From CBDBND01 sp965207985 (GTDB lineage: Bacteria > Pseudomonadota > Alphaproteobacteria > Rhodospirillales > Rhodospirillaceae): a DNA stretch of 64,000 nucleotides. The DNA is taken from contig CBDBND010000018.1 of assembly GCA_965207985.1 (NCBI GenBank), positions 62,001 to 126,000 on the forward strand, given 5' to 3'. Both the position numbers and the translations under genes were made by a program. Shown piece by piece: positions 15,651-24,639 of the stretch (its first letter is position 1; the number at the start of each line of letters is the position of its first letter). The notes beneath the pieces are model-generated. The model searched no databases and was not told where the DNA came from. It was given only the letters and a program-made list of their open reading frames with translations.

Positions 15651-17183
15651 ATGGCAAAAAAGAAAGAAGAAACGCCTAATCTTTTCAGGGCGGATTATGA
15701 CGCTGGACCGGACGGCCCTCCCCTGCAACTGGGTTTCAGTAGCGAAACGGCGGCTGAGCCAAATCGCACCTGGGACGTGATCGTATTGGGGGCGGGATCA
15801 GCGGGTATGCCGACGGCCTTATTTGCAGCCAGGCGAGGCGCAAGTGTATTGCTCATCGAACATGCCGGTGCCGTGGGCGGCACGCTCCGTTTGGCGCCGG
15901 CGCAAATGAGCGCGGCCGATACCAAATTGCAGAAATCATTGGGTATTGACGACACGCCGGAAGAACACTTTGCAGATGCCATGCGCATCAGCCGCGGCAC
16001 TATCGATCAGGATCTGGCAAAGCTCGCGATTTGGAACGCAGCGGAAACGTTCGACTGGCTGATGGATGGCGGTTTCGAGTTGATGCCAGGGTGTCCGTCC
16101 AAGGGCAACACCCATGAGCCTTTCGGCAAGGCCCGGTATTACTGGGGAAAAGAATTCGGCATGTCTGTGGTCAAAGTCGTTGAGCCCCAATTGATGGAAG
16201 CAGTGGAAACAGCCAACCTGACCATTTTGCTCCGCCACGAGGTGCTGTCGTTGATCCAGCAGGATGACGAAACCGTCACCGGGGTGACCGCACGTGATTA
16301 TGACGGTGTTGAAAGGAGTTATTCAGGTCATAACACTGTCATCACCTTGGGCGGGTACGCAGCCAATACGGAAATGTATGAGGCGTTGACGGGACAACCT
16401 CAATATCAGCAGTGGTGGTCACCCTTTAGCCAAGGACGCGGTCATCAGCTTGGTTTGGCCGCCGGCGCATATTTACGCGGTATTGAAAACTTTATGGCCA
16501 GTTTCGGCATCATTTTGGAATCCGATCAGTATCCGGCCAAAGCGTTGGGGCGGCCAAACAGTTATCCCGAGGTGCGCCAGCCGTGGGAGATCTACGTCAA
16601 CGCCCATGGTCAGCGTTTCGTGCGCGAAGATGTGCCCAGCGTGGATGCCCGCGAGCACGCTCTAATCAAACAACCCGGAATGCGCTACTGGGTGATTTTC
16701 GATCAGGAGATCCTCGACCAGGCACCGCCAGTCGTCGAGGGCTGGACCAAGGAACAAGTAAAACAAGCCTTCGGCTCTGTTCATTCGTTTCATCAAGGCG
16801 AAAGCCTATCGGCGCTGGCCGCCAGCGCTGGTATCGACGCCAAGGGATTGTCGGATACGGTCGAACTTTACAACTACGGCATCGAATCAGGGAATGACGT
16901 ATTTGGCCGCCAACATTGCCCACTGCCCATCTGCAAACCGCCGTACTATGCCATTCGCGCCCAGGGCTGTGCGATCACGGGTGCCGCAGGCTTGGCGGTC
17001 GACAGTGAACTCAGAGTGATACGAAAAGACGGCTCAGTCATTCCCGGCCTTTATGCTGCCGGAGAGATTCTCGGTGCAGGTCAGTTGCAAGGCAACGCCT
17101 ATGTGGGCGGAATGATGGCCACTCCTGCCCTGACTTTCGGTCGGTTACTGGGCGAGCGGTTACTCCCTCTCGGCAACGCTTAA
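15651..17183 (+). CDS. FAD-dependent oxidoreductase, fumarate reductase/ketosteroid dehydrogenase type
   Basis: A 510-residue flavoprotein of the FAD_binding_2 family (fumarate reductase flavoprotein/3-ketosteroid dehydrogenase-like), which introduces or reduces a C=C bond next to a carbonyl. The FAD Rossmann motif is VLGAGSAGMPTALFAARRG near residue 45, with the Glu of LLIEHAGAVGG closing the dinucleotide site. The C-terminal FAD motif is GLYAAGEILGAGQLQG, followed by GGMMATPALTFGRLLG. There is no signal peptide, so it is cytoplasmic. It follows the disrupted hydrolase by 48 bp, and its stop overlaps by 4 bp the end of the convergent binding-protein pseudogene. A paralog lies at 52728-54161. 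The substrate is unknown; steroid-like or enone compounds are one possibility. Confidence 0.88.
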   Translation: MAKKKEETPNLFRADYDAGPDGPPLQLGFSSETAAEPNRTWDVIVLGAGSAGMPTALFAARRGASVLLIEHAGAVGGTLRLAPAQMSAADTKLQKSLGIDDTPEEHFADAMRISRGTIDQDLAKLAIWNAAETFDWLMDGGFELMPGCPSKGNTHEPFGKARYYWGKEFGMSVVKVVEPQLMEAVETANLTILLRHEVLSLIQQDDETVTGVTARDYDGVERSYSGHNTVITLGGYAANTEMYEALTGQPQYQQWWSPFSQGRGHQLGLAAGAYLRGIENFMASFGIILESDQYPAKALGRPNSYPEVRQPWEIYVNAHGQRFVREDVPSVDAREHALIKQPGMRYWVIFDQEILDQAPPVVEGWTKEQVKQAFGSVHSFHQGESLSALAASAGIDAKGLSDTVELYNYGIESGNDVFGRQHCPLPICKPPYYAIRAQGCAITGAAGLAVDSELRVIRKDGSVIPGLYAAGEILGAGQLQGNAYVGGMMATPALTFGRLLGERLLPLGNA

Positions 17184-18706
17184 TGGTTATCGGCAACTTT
17201 GATCAGATTATAGGGGATACCGCGAGGCGTGAGTGAAAGATCACGCACCCTAAGGGCAGCCGCGGCATATTCAGAGCCGGTCACCAGCCAAATGGCCGGT
17301 GCGATGTCATGCAATTGCGCCATAAACTCTTGCAATAGTTCACGACGTTTCTCCTGATCCATTTCGATAGAGATGGCGTCAAAGAGAGGTTTGGTTTCTG
17401 GCGCACAAAAGAACGGCTGCGCTTTGTAGCACCCGGTGTAGGTCACGGCTCGAATGGCGTCAAAATAGGCGCTGTTGTCCCACGCGAGTGAGAACGCATC
17501 CACGTCGTCCCATCGGCCCGTTAGAAACGAGGTTAGCCAGTTCGCGTAGGGTACGGATCTCAACTCAACCTTAATGCCAATGGCTTGCAAGCTCTGAGCA
17601 ACGATTTGAAAGAGCAATTCGTCGTTGCCTCCGATCGCAGAAATTCGAATCTTAAGTATGCGGTCGAAGTCAAAGTTTGCGTCTTCCAGCAATTGGCGGG
17701 CGCGGTCGGGATCATAAGGCCACGGCTTGATATCGGGATTGTGGCCATTGACCATAAAGGCTGCCCCTTGGCCAGCTGAATACGCTTTTCCCCGAAACAG
17801 CTGATCAACGATAGCTTCCCTGTTGATGGCCATATTCATCGCTTGGCGAACCCGTTTGTCGGCGACAGGTGAAGACTCATTGCCAATCACCCGAAACGCG
17901 ATGCCCGAAACGCCGGGCGCAACCCGTTCATATATTTGAAACTGGTCTTCTGAAAGCTGCGCTACTTCTTCAAAACTCAGCTGCTCGGCAATGTCCACTT
18001 GGCCCTAGCGCAAAGCTTGCAAACGGGTAATAAGATCCTGCATGAGGAATATTGTGAGTTTCTCGACCTCTGCGGGCGCCCGCCAAGACTCAGGAAAAGC
18101 TTTGAATTGAGCAGCGCCGCTGGTAACCCCCCAATCAACCAAGCGAAAAGGGCCGCTTCCCACCGGCTCCAGGGCAAATCGATCAACCCCATCGTCTCTC
18201 AGGGCCTGCGGGGGGAGGACCCACAACATATTTGCCCGCCGGTGAAGAATCGGATCGGGGCTTTGGGTTTCAATGGCGACTGTCAATGGGCCCAATGCTT
18301 CAACGGAAACAATGTTCTGCACTTCAGATGCGGTGTAAAAGCTGGCGCCCTCTTCACTTTGTAGAAATTCAACAGACGCGACAACAGCGGATGAATCGAA
18401 TTCCTCGCCGTTTTGAAATTTCACATCTGGTCGGAGCTGAAAAATCCAGCGTGTTGGCGATACGGCTTCCCAACTGACGGCCAACGACGGCACAACTTTA
18501 CCCTCGGTATCAATTTGCGTTAGTGTGTCATACATGAGCGACCAAATGCCGATACCGGGCTGCGTCGCGGCTGCAAAGGGGATGCCACGGCTTGGCGGAA
18601 TTGCGGTTCGAGCCACGCGCAATGTTTCGGCTGAAACCTCAAAGGTGAACAGCAACAGGCTCAGTAAAAAGCCATAAAGCAACGAAAGGGGGCGCATCGG
18701 GACCAT
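17180..18706 (-). pseudogene. Family-5 substrate-binding protein gene with internal amber stop
   Basis: Two reading-frame halves (18706-18005 and 17998-17180) are in the same frame and together give a normal family-5 solute-binding protein of about 508 residues: a signal peptide (LLYGFLLSLLLFTFEVSA), SLMYDTLTQID, GSGPFRLVDWG, then ADKRVRQAMNMAINR. They are separated only by a TAG at 18005-18007, between RLQALR and GQVDIAEQL, where relatives read through without a gap. A single CAG-to-TAG change would explain it. No frameshift is present. It could be a recent nonsense mutation, a sequencing error or a rare readthrough case; I call it a pseudogene. The hydrolase-fold gene lies 4 bp upstream in the same direction. 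Confidence 0.85.
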
Positions 18707-18710
18707 GGGG

Positions 18711-19634
18711 TTAAACCAGAAAGTCTCTCATGGCTTCGGCGATCTGGTCAGAGCCAACGTCGAATACATCCCGCCTAAGGTCGGGCAACTCAACGATCTG
18801 AACGTTTTGAATAAACTCCGCTGCCCTCAACGAGTATTCCAACAGATTTTCATGGGGCTGAAGAATCAATGTGGGCTGGGTAATGAGCGGAAAACGCTCC
18901 GCAAACTCGTAGGTCCACACACTTCTGTACGGCCACCAATAGCGATCGAGGGGTTTCGCTTTCTCGACAAAAACTTTTGCCGCGCGCTCTAACGGAACGC
19001 GCTGATCTCTTTGGCTGACCACAAAGGTCCAGAGCCGCTCTATCTGCCCCATGATGTCCTTGCCGTCTTCGGTGATACGGGGCCGGGCTTCAATAGCATC
19101 CAAGCGATCCTGCCGTTCGTCGGGGGTTCGGTAGGGAATCCCTGAAATGACCAGGCGTCCTACTCTCTTGGGTTCGGCGATGGCCAGTTCAGCCGCCAGC
19201 AGGGTTCCGGTATGAAACCCGAAGAGATCCACGGGTCTGTTTTCGGCAAGACCCAGATTGGTCATGCCATCGGCGAAGGCCGCCGCATACCCGGCCATGT
19301 CCTGGGGTTCGGGCGGCCAATCGGACATGCCGTTCCCCGGCGTGTCGAAGGCAATGACTTCTCTGTCGGTGGCCATTTCCCGAATAAGTGGTTCGTATTC
19401 GACGGACGACGAAGGATTCTGGTGAAGAAGCACCAGTGTCGGCTTGTCATTGGCGCCATTTGGTGGCGTTCCTTGGTTGTAGTGCAACTGCCCGAACCGG
19501 CAGTCCGTATACCCTCTTTTCATCGTCATTCGTCCTGTCTTGGTACTGTTCGACGTTGCTTCACCGCCGGCAGCCAAAAAACCGAGGCCTAGGCTTGAGA
19601 GCAAAATCAAATGTCGTCTGTTAAAAGGTGTCAT
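18711..19634 (-). CDS. Alpha/beta-hydrolase-fold protein lacking a Ser nucleophile
   Basis: A 307-residue exported alpha/beta-hydrolase-fold protein. Its N-terminus has RR followed by a hydrophobic segment (LILLSSLGLGFLAAGG), a Sec- or Tat-like signal. The oxyanion-region motif LLHQNPSSS and the lid region are present, but the nucleophile elbow reads GFHTG instead of GxSxG, so His occupies the nucleophile position. The usual C-terminal DxGH is not visible either (the region reads LPDLRRDVFDV). It may be a binding or non-hydrolytic member, or may use unusual chemistry. It ends 4 bp before the solute-binding protein pseudogene, suggesting a common operon. The fold is clear; the activity is uncertain. 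Confidence 0.82.
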   Translation of the reverse strand: MTPFNRRHLILLSSLGLGFLAAGGEATSNSTKTGRMTMKRGYTDCRFGQLHYNQGTPPNGANDKPTLVLLHQNPSSSVEYEPLIREMATDREVIAFDTPGNGMSDWPPEPQDMAGYAAAFADGMTNLGLAENRPVDLFGFHTGTLLAAELAIAEPKRVGRLVISGIPYRTPDERQDRLDAIEARPRITEDGKDIMGQIERLWTFVVSQRDQRVPLERAAKVFVEKAKPLDRYWWPYRSVWTYEFAERFPLITQPTLILQPHENLLEYSLRAAEFIQNVQIVELPDLRRDVFDVGSDQIAEAMRDFLV

Positions 19635-19684
19635 GAATCTGTGCCGTCCATTTTATTAGATACTAACCGGCGGCGCGCTGAGCG

Positions 19685-19739
19685 CAAAAAACTAGCCCCC
19701 TCACCTGATAGAATATTGAATGTCTACCGATAAGGGGGC
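19685..19739 (-). terminator. Rho-independent terminator after the methyltransferase cluster
   Basis: On the minus strand the GC-rich arm GCCCCCTTATC pairs with GGTGAGGGGGC (with G-U wobble), and a TTTTTT run follows closely (plus-strand A-run 19686-19690 onwards). It lies between the methyltransferase stop at 19813 and the start of the downstream hydrolase-fold gene at 19634. It should end transcripts from the methyltransferase/small-protein cluster. Confidence 0.65.
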
Positions 19740-19812
19740 CGTGTTGTAGTGGTAGCCCCTAATGTGCCGGATTAGAAGCTGCTCTACGTGCGGATACGTG
19801 GGACTACAAAGA

Positions 19813-20988
19813 TCAGACTTTATAGCCGATAACATTGCAGGTCGTATCGCTCCGGGCTTTTGGTCCGTTTTCGTCCACCTTGAAGCCGACGTCGCGCATC
19901 GCCTGGGCGAGATCGTAGTGGTAGTAGTCCATCCACCACACTTCATGGTTCCAGCGGTAATTCCGCCAGGCATTATAATGAGCCAGGGCCGTATTGCGCG
20001 GTTGATCACCAGAGTAACTGTCGAGTGGGAAGTAAATTCCACCTGGCCGCAAGGTGCGGTAGGCCTCACGGGAAATTTCCTTGATCGCTTCCGGTGTTAC
20101 TTCGTGGATCAACAGATTGCTGGTGACAATGTCGAAGTAATCATCTGGATACTGAGTGTCTTCCGCTAATTCATGGACGTAATGGACTTCCTCGCCCAGT
20201 TTCATGGAATTCATGTGCGCGAACCGCAGCATTGGGCCGGCGAGATCATTGGCCCAGACTTCGGCCTCTGGGAATTTACGCTTCAAGGCATGGGCAAACT
20301 GTCCAACTCCGGTGCCCTGATCCAAAATGCGTTTGACCTTGCCGTCGGGCGGGCGTGGAACACCCTTGACCCATTCCATTTGCAGTTCGTCTTGCTGGTT
20401 GCCGCCAGCGAGTACCACGGCCGTGCCGTAGAAATAAATGTGGCCAGCAAAACGGTCGCCCACATACCCGCCCGGCTGAATATGGATTTCGTAACAGCCG
20501 TAGTCGGGAACGTCCAAATTCGGGTTCAGCTGCAGCGTGCCGGGACCTTTGGCTCGTTCCGCCTGGTCCATTTCTTCTAAGAGAATGTCTGCGTTACGGT
20601 CGCATTCATCCTTGATCAGGCGCCAGAACTGTTCCTGTGACCGCTCCCAATTGTGAAGGTGCATAGATATGAGTTCGTCTTCGGTCAGAATGCCGACGAT
20701 CTCATCCAGATCACCGTCCTCATCCAATTTGATGCCGTTGTTCAACAGCAGTCGCAGGGAGCGAGCCCGCGCTTGACGCGACATGGACCGGTTCATCCAT
20801 GAGCGGTAGCCGGTAATGAATTCCAGTTCGCTTTCGACCCGCAATGACGGTATCCGTTCGAACCAACCGATGGTGCCGCGCGGATCATAATCATCAAACG
20901 GCAGCTCTTTTCCCATCGCTTTTGAAATGGATGAGGCTGCCGCGGCCGTGGCCATGGCGCCGGTAAAGAGTGTGCGACGGTTCATCAT
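19813..20988 (-). CDS. Exported class I SAM-dependent methyltransferase-like protein
   Basis: About 391 residues. I chose the ATG at 20988 because an AGGAG lies just upstream; the longer frame to 21012 adds residues before it. The N-terminus (NRRTLFTGAMATAAAASS) looks like a twin-arginine-type signal. A class I methyltransferase domain fills the second half: motif I is ILDQGTGVGQFAHALKRKF near 225, the acidic end of beta 2 is EVWANDL, and DYFDIVTSNLLIHEV with LRPGGIYF are the later motifs. The first 200 residues are family-specific. A close paralog lies at 21396-22577, and each is preceded by a small-protein gene. Export of a SAM-dependent enzyme would be odd. The substrate is unknown. Confidence 0.8.
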   Translation of the reverse strand: MMNRRTLFTGAMATAAAASSISKAMGKELPFDDYDPRGTIGWFERIPSLRVESELEFITGYRSWMNRSMSRQARARSLRLLLNNGIKLDEDGDLDEIVGILTEDELISMHLHNWERSQEQFWRLIKDECDRNADILLEEMDQAERAKGPGTLQLNPNLDVPDYGCYEIHIQPGGYVGDRFAGHIYFYGTAVVLAGGNQQDELQMEWVKGVPRPPDGKVKRILDQGTGVGQFAHALKRKFPEAEVWANDLAGPMLRFAHMNSMKLGEEVHYVHELAEDTQYPDDYFDIVTSNLLIHEVTPEAIKEISREAYRTLRPGGIYFPLDSYSGDQPRNTALAHYNAWRNYRWNHEVWWMDYYHYDLAQAMRDVGFKVDENGPKARSDTTCNVIGYKV

Positions 20989-21020
20989 AGTGAAGTCTCC
21001 TTTGTCGAACATCAGCTTGA

Positions 21021-21383
21021 TCAGTTTCCATCCACCTTTGGTGGGGTTTCATCCAAATGGGTTGTCACCGGGACTTCGGCAGCCCGGGCCAAAGTGTCAT
21101 AGATATTGCTGATGAAGCGGTCACGCTCTGCTTCCCAGCTTTCCAGCAACTCTTCTGACGGAATATAGGCTTCAATCATTTCCGGCTTAATACCGTCACG
21201 CTCCGCCATAAGCTGTTCCATCACCAGCATGCGCCTGCGCATCGCCCACATCTCGCCGCCCATGTTGATCAGCGTGGTGACAATGTTGTCCGTCATCATG
21301 TCTTTCAACAGGATGCCGCGGTCGGTATCGGACTTGAAGAATGGATGGGTGTACGTGCCTTCGTTCGGTTTTGTCGTGCTCAT
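21021..21383 (-). CDS. Small protein paired with the methyltransferase
   Basis: A 120-residue soluble protein without a signal peptide that I do not recognise. It is paralogous to the gene at 22624-22989: both contain a YTxxxFKxDTxR segment, a predicted helix (MMTDNIVTTLINMGGEMWAM), then MIEAYxPSEE and a C-terminal helix (AERDRFISNIYDTLARAAE). It is located between the two methyltransferase genes, 13 bp after one and about 32 bp before the other, so co-expression is very likely. The repeated small-protein/methyltransferase order suggests that the two act as a functional pair, perhaps as subunits or as enzyme and chaperone. Confidence 0.72.
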   Translation of the reverse strand: MSTTKPNEGTYTHPFFKSDTDRGILLKDMMTDNIVTTLINMGGEMWAMRRRMLVMEQLMAERDGIKPEMIEAYIPSEELLESWEAERDRFISNIYDTLARAAEVPVTTHLDETPPKVDGN

Positions 21384-21395
21384 AGCACCGTCCCT

Positions 21396-22577
21396 TTATG
21401 CCGGCTTGATGCCCATGATGTTGGTTCCACCGCGGCTATTGCCCCTTCTCGGTGCGCGCACCACCTCGAAGCCTGCCCGGCGCATTTCATTTTCCATGTC
21501 CGGCGCCAAATTACGGTATTCGAGCGTCCAGACCTCGTAGTTCCACCTATGATCGAACCACCAGAAGAACTTTTCGTATGCGGTCGGCTGAGGCAAGGCG
21601 GACGTATAGATATCCATCGGGTACCAAATGCCGCCCGGCCGAAGTAAGCGGAAGCTTTCGTGAATGATATTGCGCCCGGAGCTTTCCGGAATCTCATGGT
21701 AGAGAAGAAAATTGGTGACAATGTCAAAGTGATTGTCCGGGAAAGGACTCTCTTCACAAAGCTCATGCATGTAATGCGTCTCGATTCCCAGGTCGACGGA
21801 CCGCATATGAGCGAAGCGCAGCATCGGTGCACCGATGTCACTGCCCCACACTTCTGCTTCAGGGAACCTGCGCTTGAGCTCAATGGTCATTTGGCCGGAC
21901 GCGCAACCTTGGTCGAGGATCCGTTGCACCTTACCGTCCGCCGGCTCAGGCACTTCGTTGGCCTTATTGTATTGCAGTTCGTCGTGGAAATTGCCGTCCG
22001 GAAATTCAACATTGAGGGCGTGGTAGTAGGTAATACCGGCGAACGGATCACCCACATAACCACCTGGCTGAAGATGGATCTCATGACGGGTAAAATCGGG
22101 AATATGCATATTGGGATGCAACTCAATCGTACCCGGTCCCATTTTCTCCGCCCGTTCCATTTCTTCTAAATAGCGGTCGCCATCCGCATGGTAGATATCC
22201 CGGATCGCATTCCACATGATTTGCTGCGTGGATTCCCGCGCATGGACCATCATGCCGAGAACAGGATCGTGTTCGAGCATCTCGGCCACTTCACGGTAGG
22301 GGATATTAGTGTCGTAGGGATCGAGGTCCATTTCTCTAAACAGACGGGCCGCCCGACGGGAAGCGCGGCGCCAGACGTCATTGCGAGCCCAAGTGCGGTA
22401 ACTGGTATAGAAATCCAGTTCGCTTTCGAGACGAAGATCGGGCAGGCGCTCAAAGACGCCAAACGAACCACGCGGCTCGAGATCGAAGTCCAATCCTTTG
22501 GCTTGCGCCTTAAGAGCCGGTATGGATGCGGCGATGGCTGGAGCTGCGAGGGCGGCTAATTTACGTCGGGATAACAT
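21396..22577 (-). CDS. Exported class I SAM-dependent methyltransferase-like protein (paralog)
   Basis: A 393-residue paralog of the gene at 19813-20988. The N-terminus (MLSRRKLAALAAPAIAAS) is again Tat-like. Shared family-specific features include LRLESELDFYTSYRTW, GTIELHPNMHIPDF and HEIHLQPGGYVGDPFAG. The methyltransferase core shows ILDQGCASGQMTIELKRRF (motif I), EVWGSDIGAPMLRFAHM, FDIVTNFLLYHEIPE and LRPGGIWYPMD. The ribosome site GGAGG is just upstream of the ATG. It follows the small-protein gene at 22624-22989 by 46 bp. The duplicated module implies two substrates or a heteromeric enzyme. Confidence 0.82.
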   Translation of the reverse strand: MLSRRKLAALAAPAIAASIPALKAQAKGLDFDLEPRGSFGVFERLPDLRLESELDFYTSYRTWARNDVWRRASRRAARLFREMDLDPYDTNIPYREVAEMLEHDPVLGMMVHARESTQQIMWNAIRDIYHADGDRYLEEMERAEKMGPGTIELHPNMHIPDFTRHEIHLQPGGYVGDPFAGITYYHALNVEFPDGNFHDELQYNKANEVPEPADGKVQRILDQGCASGQMTIELKRRFPEAEVWGSDIGAPMLRFAHMRSVDLGIETHYMHELCEESPFPDNHFDIVTNFLLYHEIPESSGRNIIHESFRLLRPGGIWYPMDIYTSALPQPTAYEKFFWWFDHRWNYEVWTLEYRNLAPDMENEMRRAGFEVVRAPRRGNSRGGTNIMGIKPA

Positions 22578-22623
22578 GATTTATCCTCCAGAATTTAGTG
22601 GGTGCTTTTAAATGTCAGCACTC

Positions 22624-22989
22624 TCAAAACTGCGTGTAATCGACCTCTTCAAACGTTTCAGGCCAGTCGGCTGAGGTGCTCATATCGGCTTCGCGGGCCA
22701 GCACGTGCATGGTGCGGGCAACAAAGGCATCACGGTCGTCCTTCCATTGTGCCCGTTGTTCTTCGGACGGCATGTAGGCTTCAATCATTTCCGCAGAGAC
22801 ACCTTTCTCTTCCAGAAGCGCCTCAAGGATTTTTTGGCGCTGGCGGTTGGTCCACACCTCGGCGCCCAGGGCGACGACGGCCGTCACCAAGTTGTCAATC
22901 ATGACATTGCCGAAGAAATGGGCCCGGTGGGTGTCGGCTTTGAAATAGTCACTGGTGTAGGTGGGGCGGTCGTATTTCTTATCAGGCAT
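22624..22989 (-). CDS. Small protein paired with the methyltransferase (paralog)
   Basis: About 121 residues from the ATG at 22989, which has GGAG 9 bp upstream; the longer frame to 23016 is less likely. It is paralogous to the protein at 21021-21383, with matching segments (YTSDYFKADTHRAHF, MIDNLVTAVVALGAEVW, MIEAYMPSEEQRAQW and ARTMHVLAREAD). It is rich in charged residues, with no signal peptide and no recognisable domain. It is the first gene of the duplicated small-protein/methyltransferase cluster; the solute-binding protein gene upstream ends at 23133. Confidence 0.72.
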   Translation of the reverse strand: MPDKKYDRPTYTSDYFKADTHRAHFFGNVMIDNLVTAVVALGAEVWTNRQRQKILEALLEEKGVSAEMIEAYMPSEEQRAQWKDDRDAFVARTMHVLAREADMSTSADWPETFEEVDYTQF

Positions 22990-23132
22990 TGCTGCGCACT
23001 CCATCAATAGTGGCAACGCGGTACATTTTTGGTGCTATTTCCGTTGCCGAGTTCTTTACCTGTCTTTCCACGTGAATTTTTCTTCTTTGAGATCATATAA
23101 CGTATTGGCTGCGTTGGGGAATTTAACTCCGA

Positions 23133-24617
23133 TTATCTCGCCAGGTGTACGGAATGATACAGCATAAATGGGCCGTGCGCACCAAAGCCCTCAACACCAG
23201 GACCCAACCCGGTAAAAGTGGCTGATTCGTATAGGAACAAGCCAGCGGCCGTTTCATGACCGTAGGCCATCAGGTCCTCCACCATGGCGGCTCGGCGCTC
23301 AAAGGACTGCTCCGCCAAGGCAGCCTCAATCTGCGGAACGATCGCCGGGTCGCAATACCAGGAATTGGGCCGCAGACAGGAGTTACCTGCAGCCAGCGCC
23401 AACCCGTCCAAGGTGGGTGAAAAGTAACCTGCGGGAAACACAGACCCGTCCCATTGGCCATCCTGGAAATTGGCGAGATAGCGGACACGGGTAATGGTGT
23501 TGATGGTCATCTGCACCCCAACCCGAGCGAGATCAGAGGCGACCTGCTGGTACACCCGCCGTGACAGAGACGAGCCGTCGGACAAATCCATGTCAAAGCT
23601 CAGGCCGTCCTCGTAGCCGGCTTCGGCAAGGAGCTGCCGGGCTTTGTCCGGATCGTAGGGATAGGGCTCCAAGTCCCGGTTGAAACCGACCGCCGCCCGT
23701 GGCGCCGGCTGGGTGGCCGGTTCCGTAACGCCTTGAAAGAAGACATCGATAATCGCCTGTTTGTTGACGGCATAGTTCAGCGCTTGGCGCAGCTTCGGAT
23801 CGCTGAAGCGGGGATCGCCAACGTTGTTGAACATAATGGCGGTCGCTGCCGGTATGCGGTTGCGCCGCATAACGCCCCCGGCGGCTTCGATCTCGAAGTA
23901 CGAGTCCGGGTCCACCGACATAATAATGTTGAATTCATTGGTAATCAGTCCGTTCGTCCGCGCATTGGGGTCACGCACGAAAAAAAACTCGAGCGAGTCC
24001 ACCGCCGGGGCGCGCCAGGACTCAGAAAAGGCATTCAGCACGATGCGGTCGACGGCCCATGACTCCAGGGCAAACGGGCCAGTGCCGACAGGGGCTGAGG
24101 CAAATCCGTCACGGCCGAGGGATAGCCAGGTTTCAGGCTCAGGAATCCGCATCAACTGGAGCTCATAGGGAAGCATCGGCCGTGGTTCGTCGGTGAGTAT
24201 GCGAACCGTGCCTTCGTCGATCGCTGCCGCATCGCTCATGTATGACAGCGTAGCGGCGACGGCCTCTCCCCTGGCCTCTTCACTTGTTAAATAACGCACC
24301 GTTTCGACAACCGCAGTGGCATCGAACGGCCGGCCGTTTGAGAACGTCACGCCTTCTCTTAACCTAAACGCCCAGGATGTCGGGCTTTCCTGCTGCCAAG
24401 AGGTCGCCAGCCATGGGATTAATTCGCCGTCGTCGGTGATCATGGTCAAGGGGTCAAACATGGACGCCCACACCTGGAGATAATCGATGTGCTCGCTGTG
24501 GGGATTGCCCTTTGCGGGCGGAAAGCCGACCAAGGCCACTTTGAGAGTCTGATTAGCGCTGGCTTGATGGGCCAGCGCAAAAAGGATCAGACAAAAGAAT
24601 ACAGTTAATCGTCGCAT
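23133..24617 (-). CDS. ABC transporter substrate-binding protein, family 5
   Basis: A periplasmic family-5 solute-binding protein of about 494 residues. I chose the ATG at 24617 because it directly precedes a good signal peptide (MRRLTVFFCLILFALAHQASA) and avoids overlap with the PhyH gene that ends at 24640; the frame extends to 24692 without need. Family signatures are SMFDPLTMIT, GTGPFALESWA and DPKLRQALNYAVNKQAI. It is more divergent than the two at the left end. It is 22 bp downstream of the PhyH-type oxygenase, so the two probably share an operon. It is the fourth binding protein of this family in the window, again without permease genes. Confidence 0.88.
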   Translation of the reverse strand: MRRLTVFFCLILFALAHQASANQTLKVALVGFPPAKGNPHSEHIDYLQVWASMFDPLTMITDDGELIPWLATSWQQESPTSWAFRLREGVTFSNGRPFDATAVVETVRYLTSEEARGEAVAATLSYMSDAAAIDEGTVRILTDEPRPMLPYELQLMRIPEPETWLSLGRDGFASAPVGTGPFALESWAVDRIVLNAFSESWRAPAVDSLEFFFVRDPNARTNGLITNEFNIIMSVDPDSYFEIEAAGGVMRRNRIPAATAIMFNNVGDPRFSDPKLRQALNYAVNKQAIIDVFFQGVTEPATQPAPRAAVGFNRDLEPYPYDPDKARQLLAEAGYEDGLSFDMDLSDGSSLSRRVYQQVASDLARVGVQMTINTITRVRYLANFQDGQWDGSVFPAGYFSPTLDGLALAAGNSCLRPNSWYCDPAIVPQIEAALAEQSFERRAAMVEDLMAYGHETAAGLFLYESATFTGLGPGVEGFGAHGPFMLYHSVHLAR

Positions 24618-24639
24618 GGCTATATGCCGCCCCAAAGCG

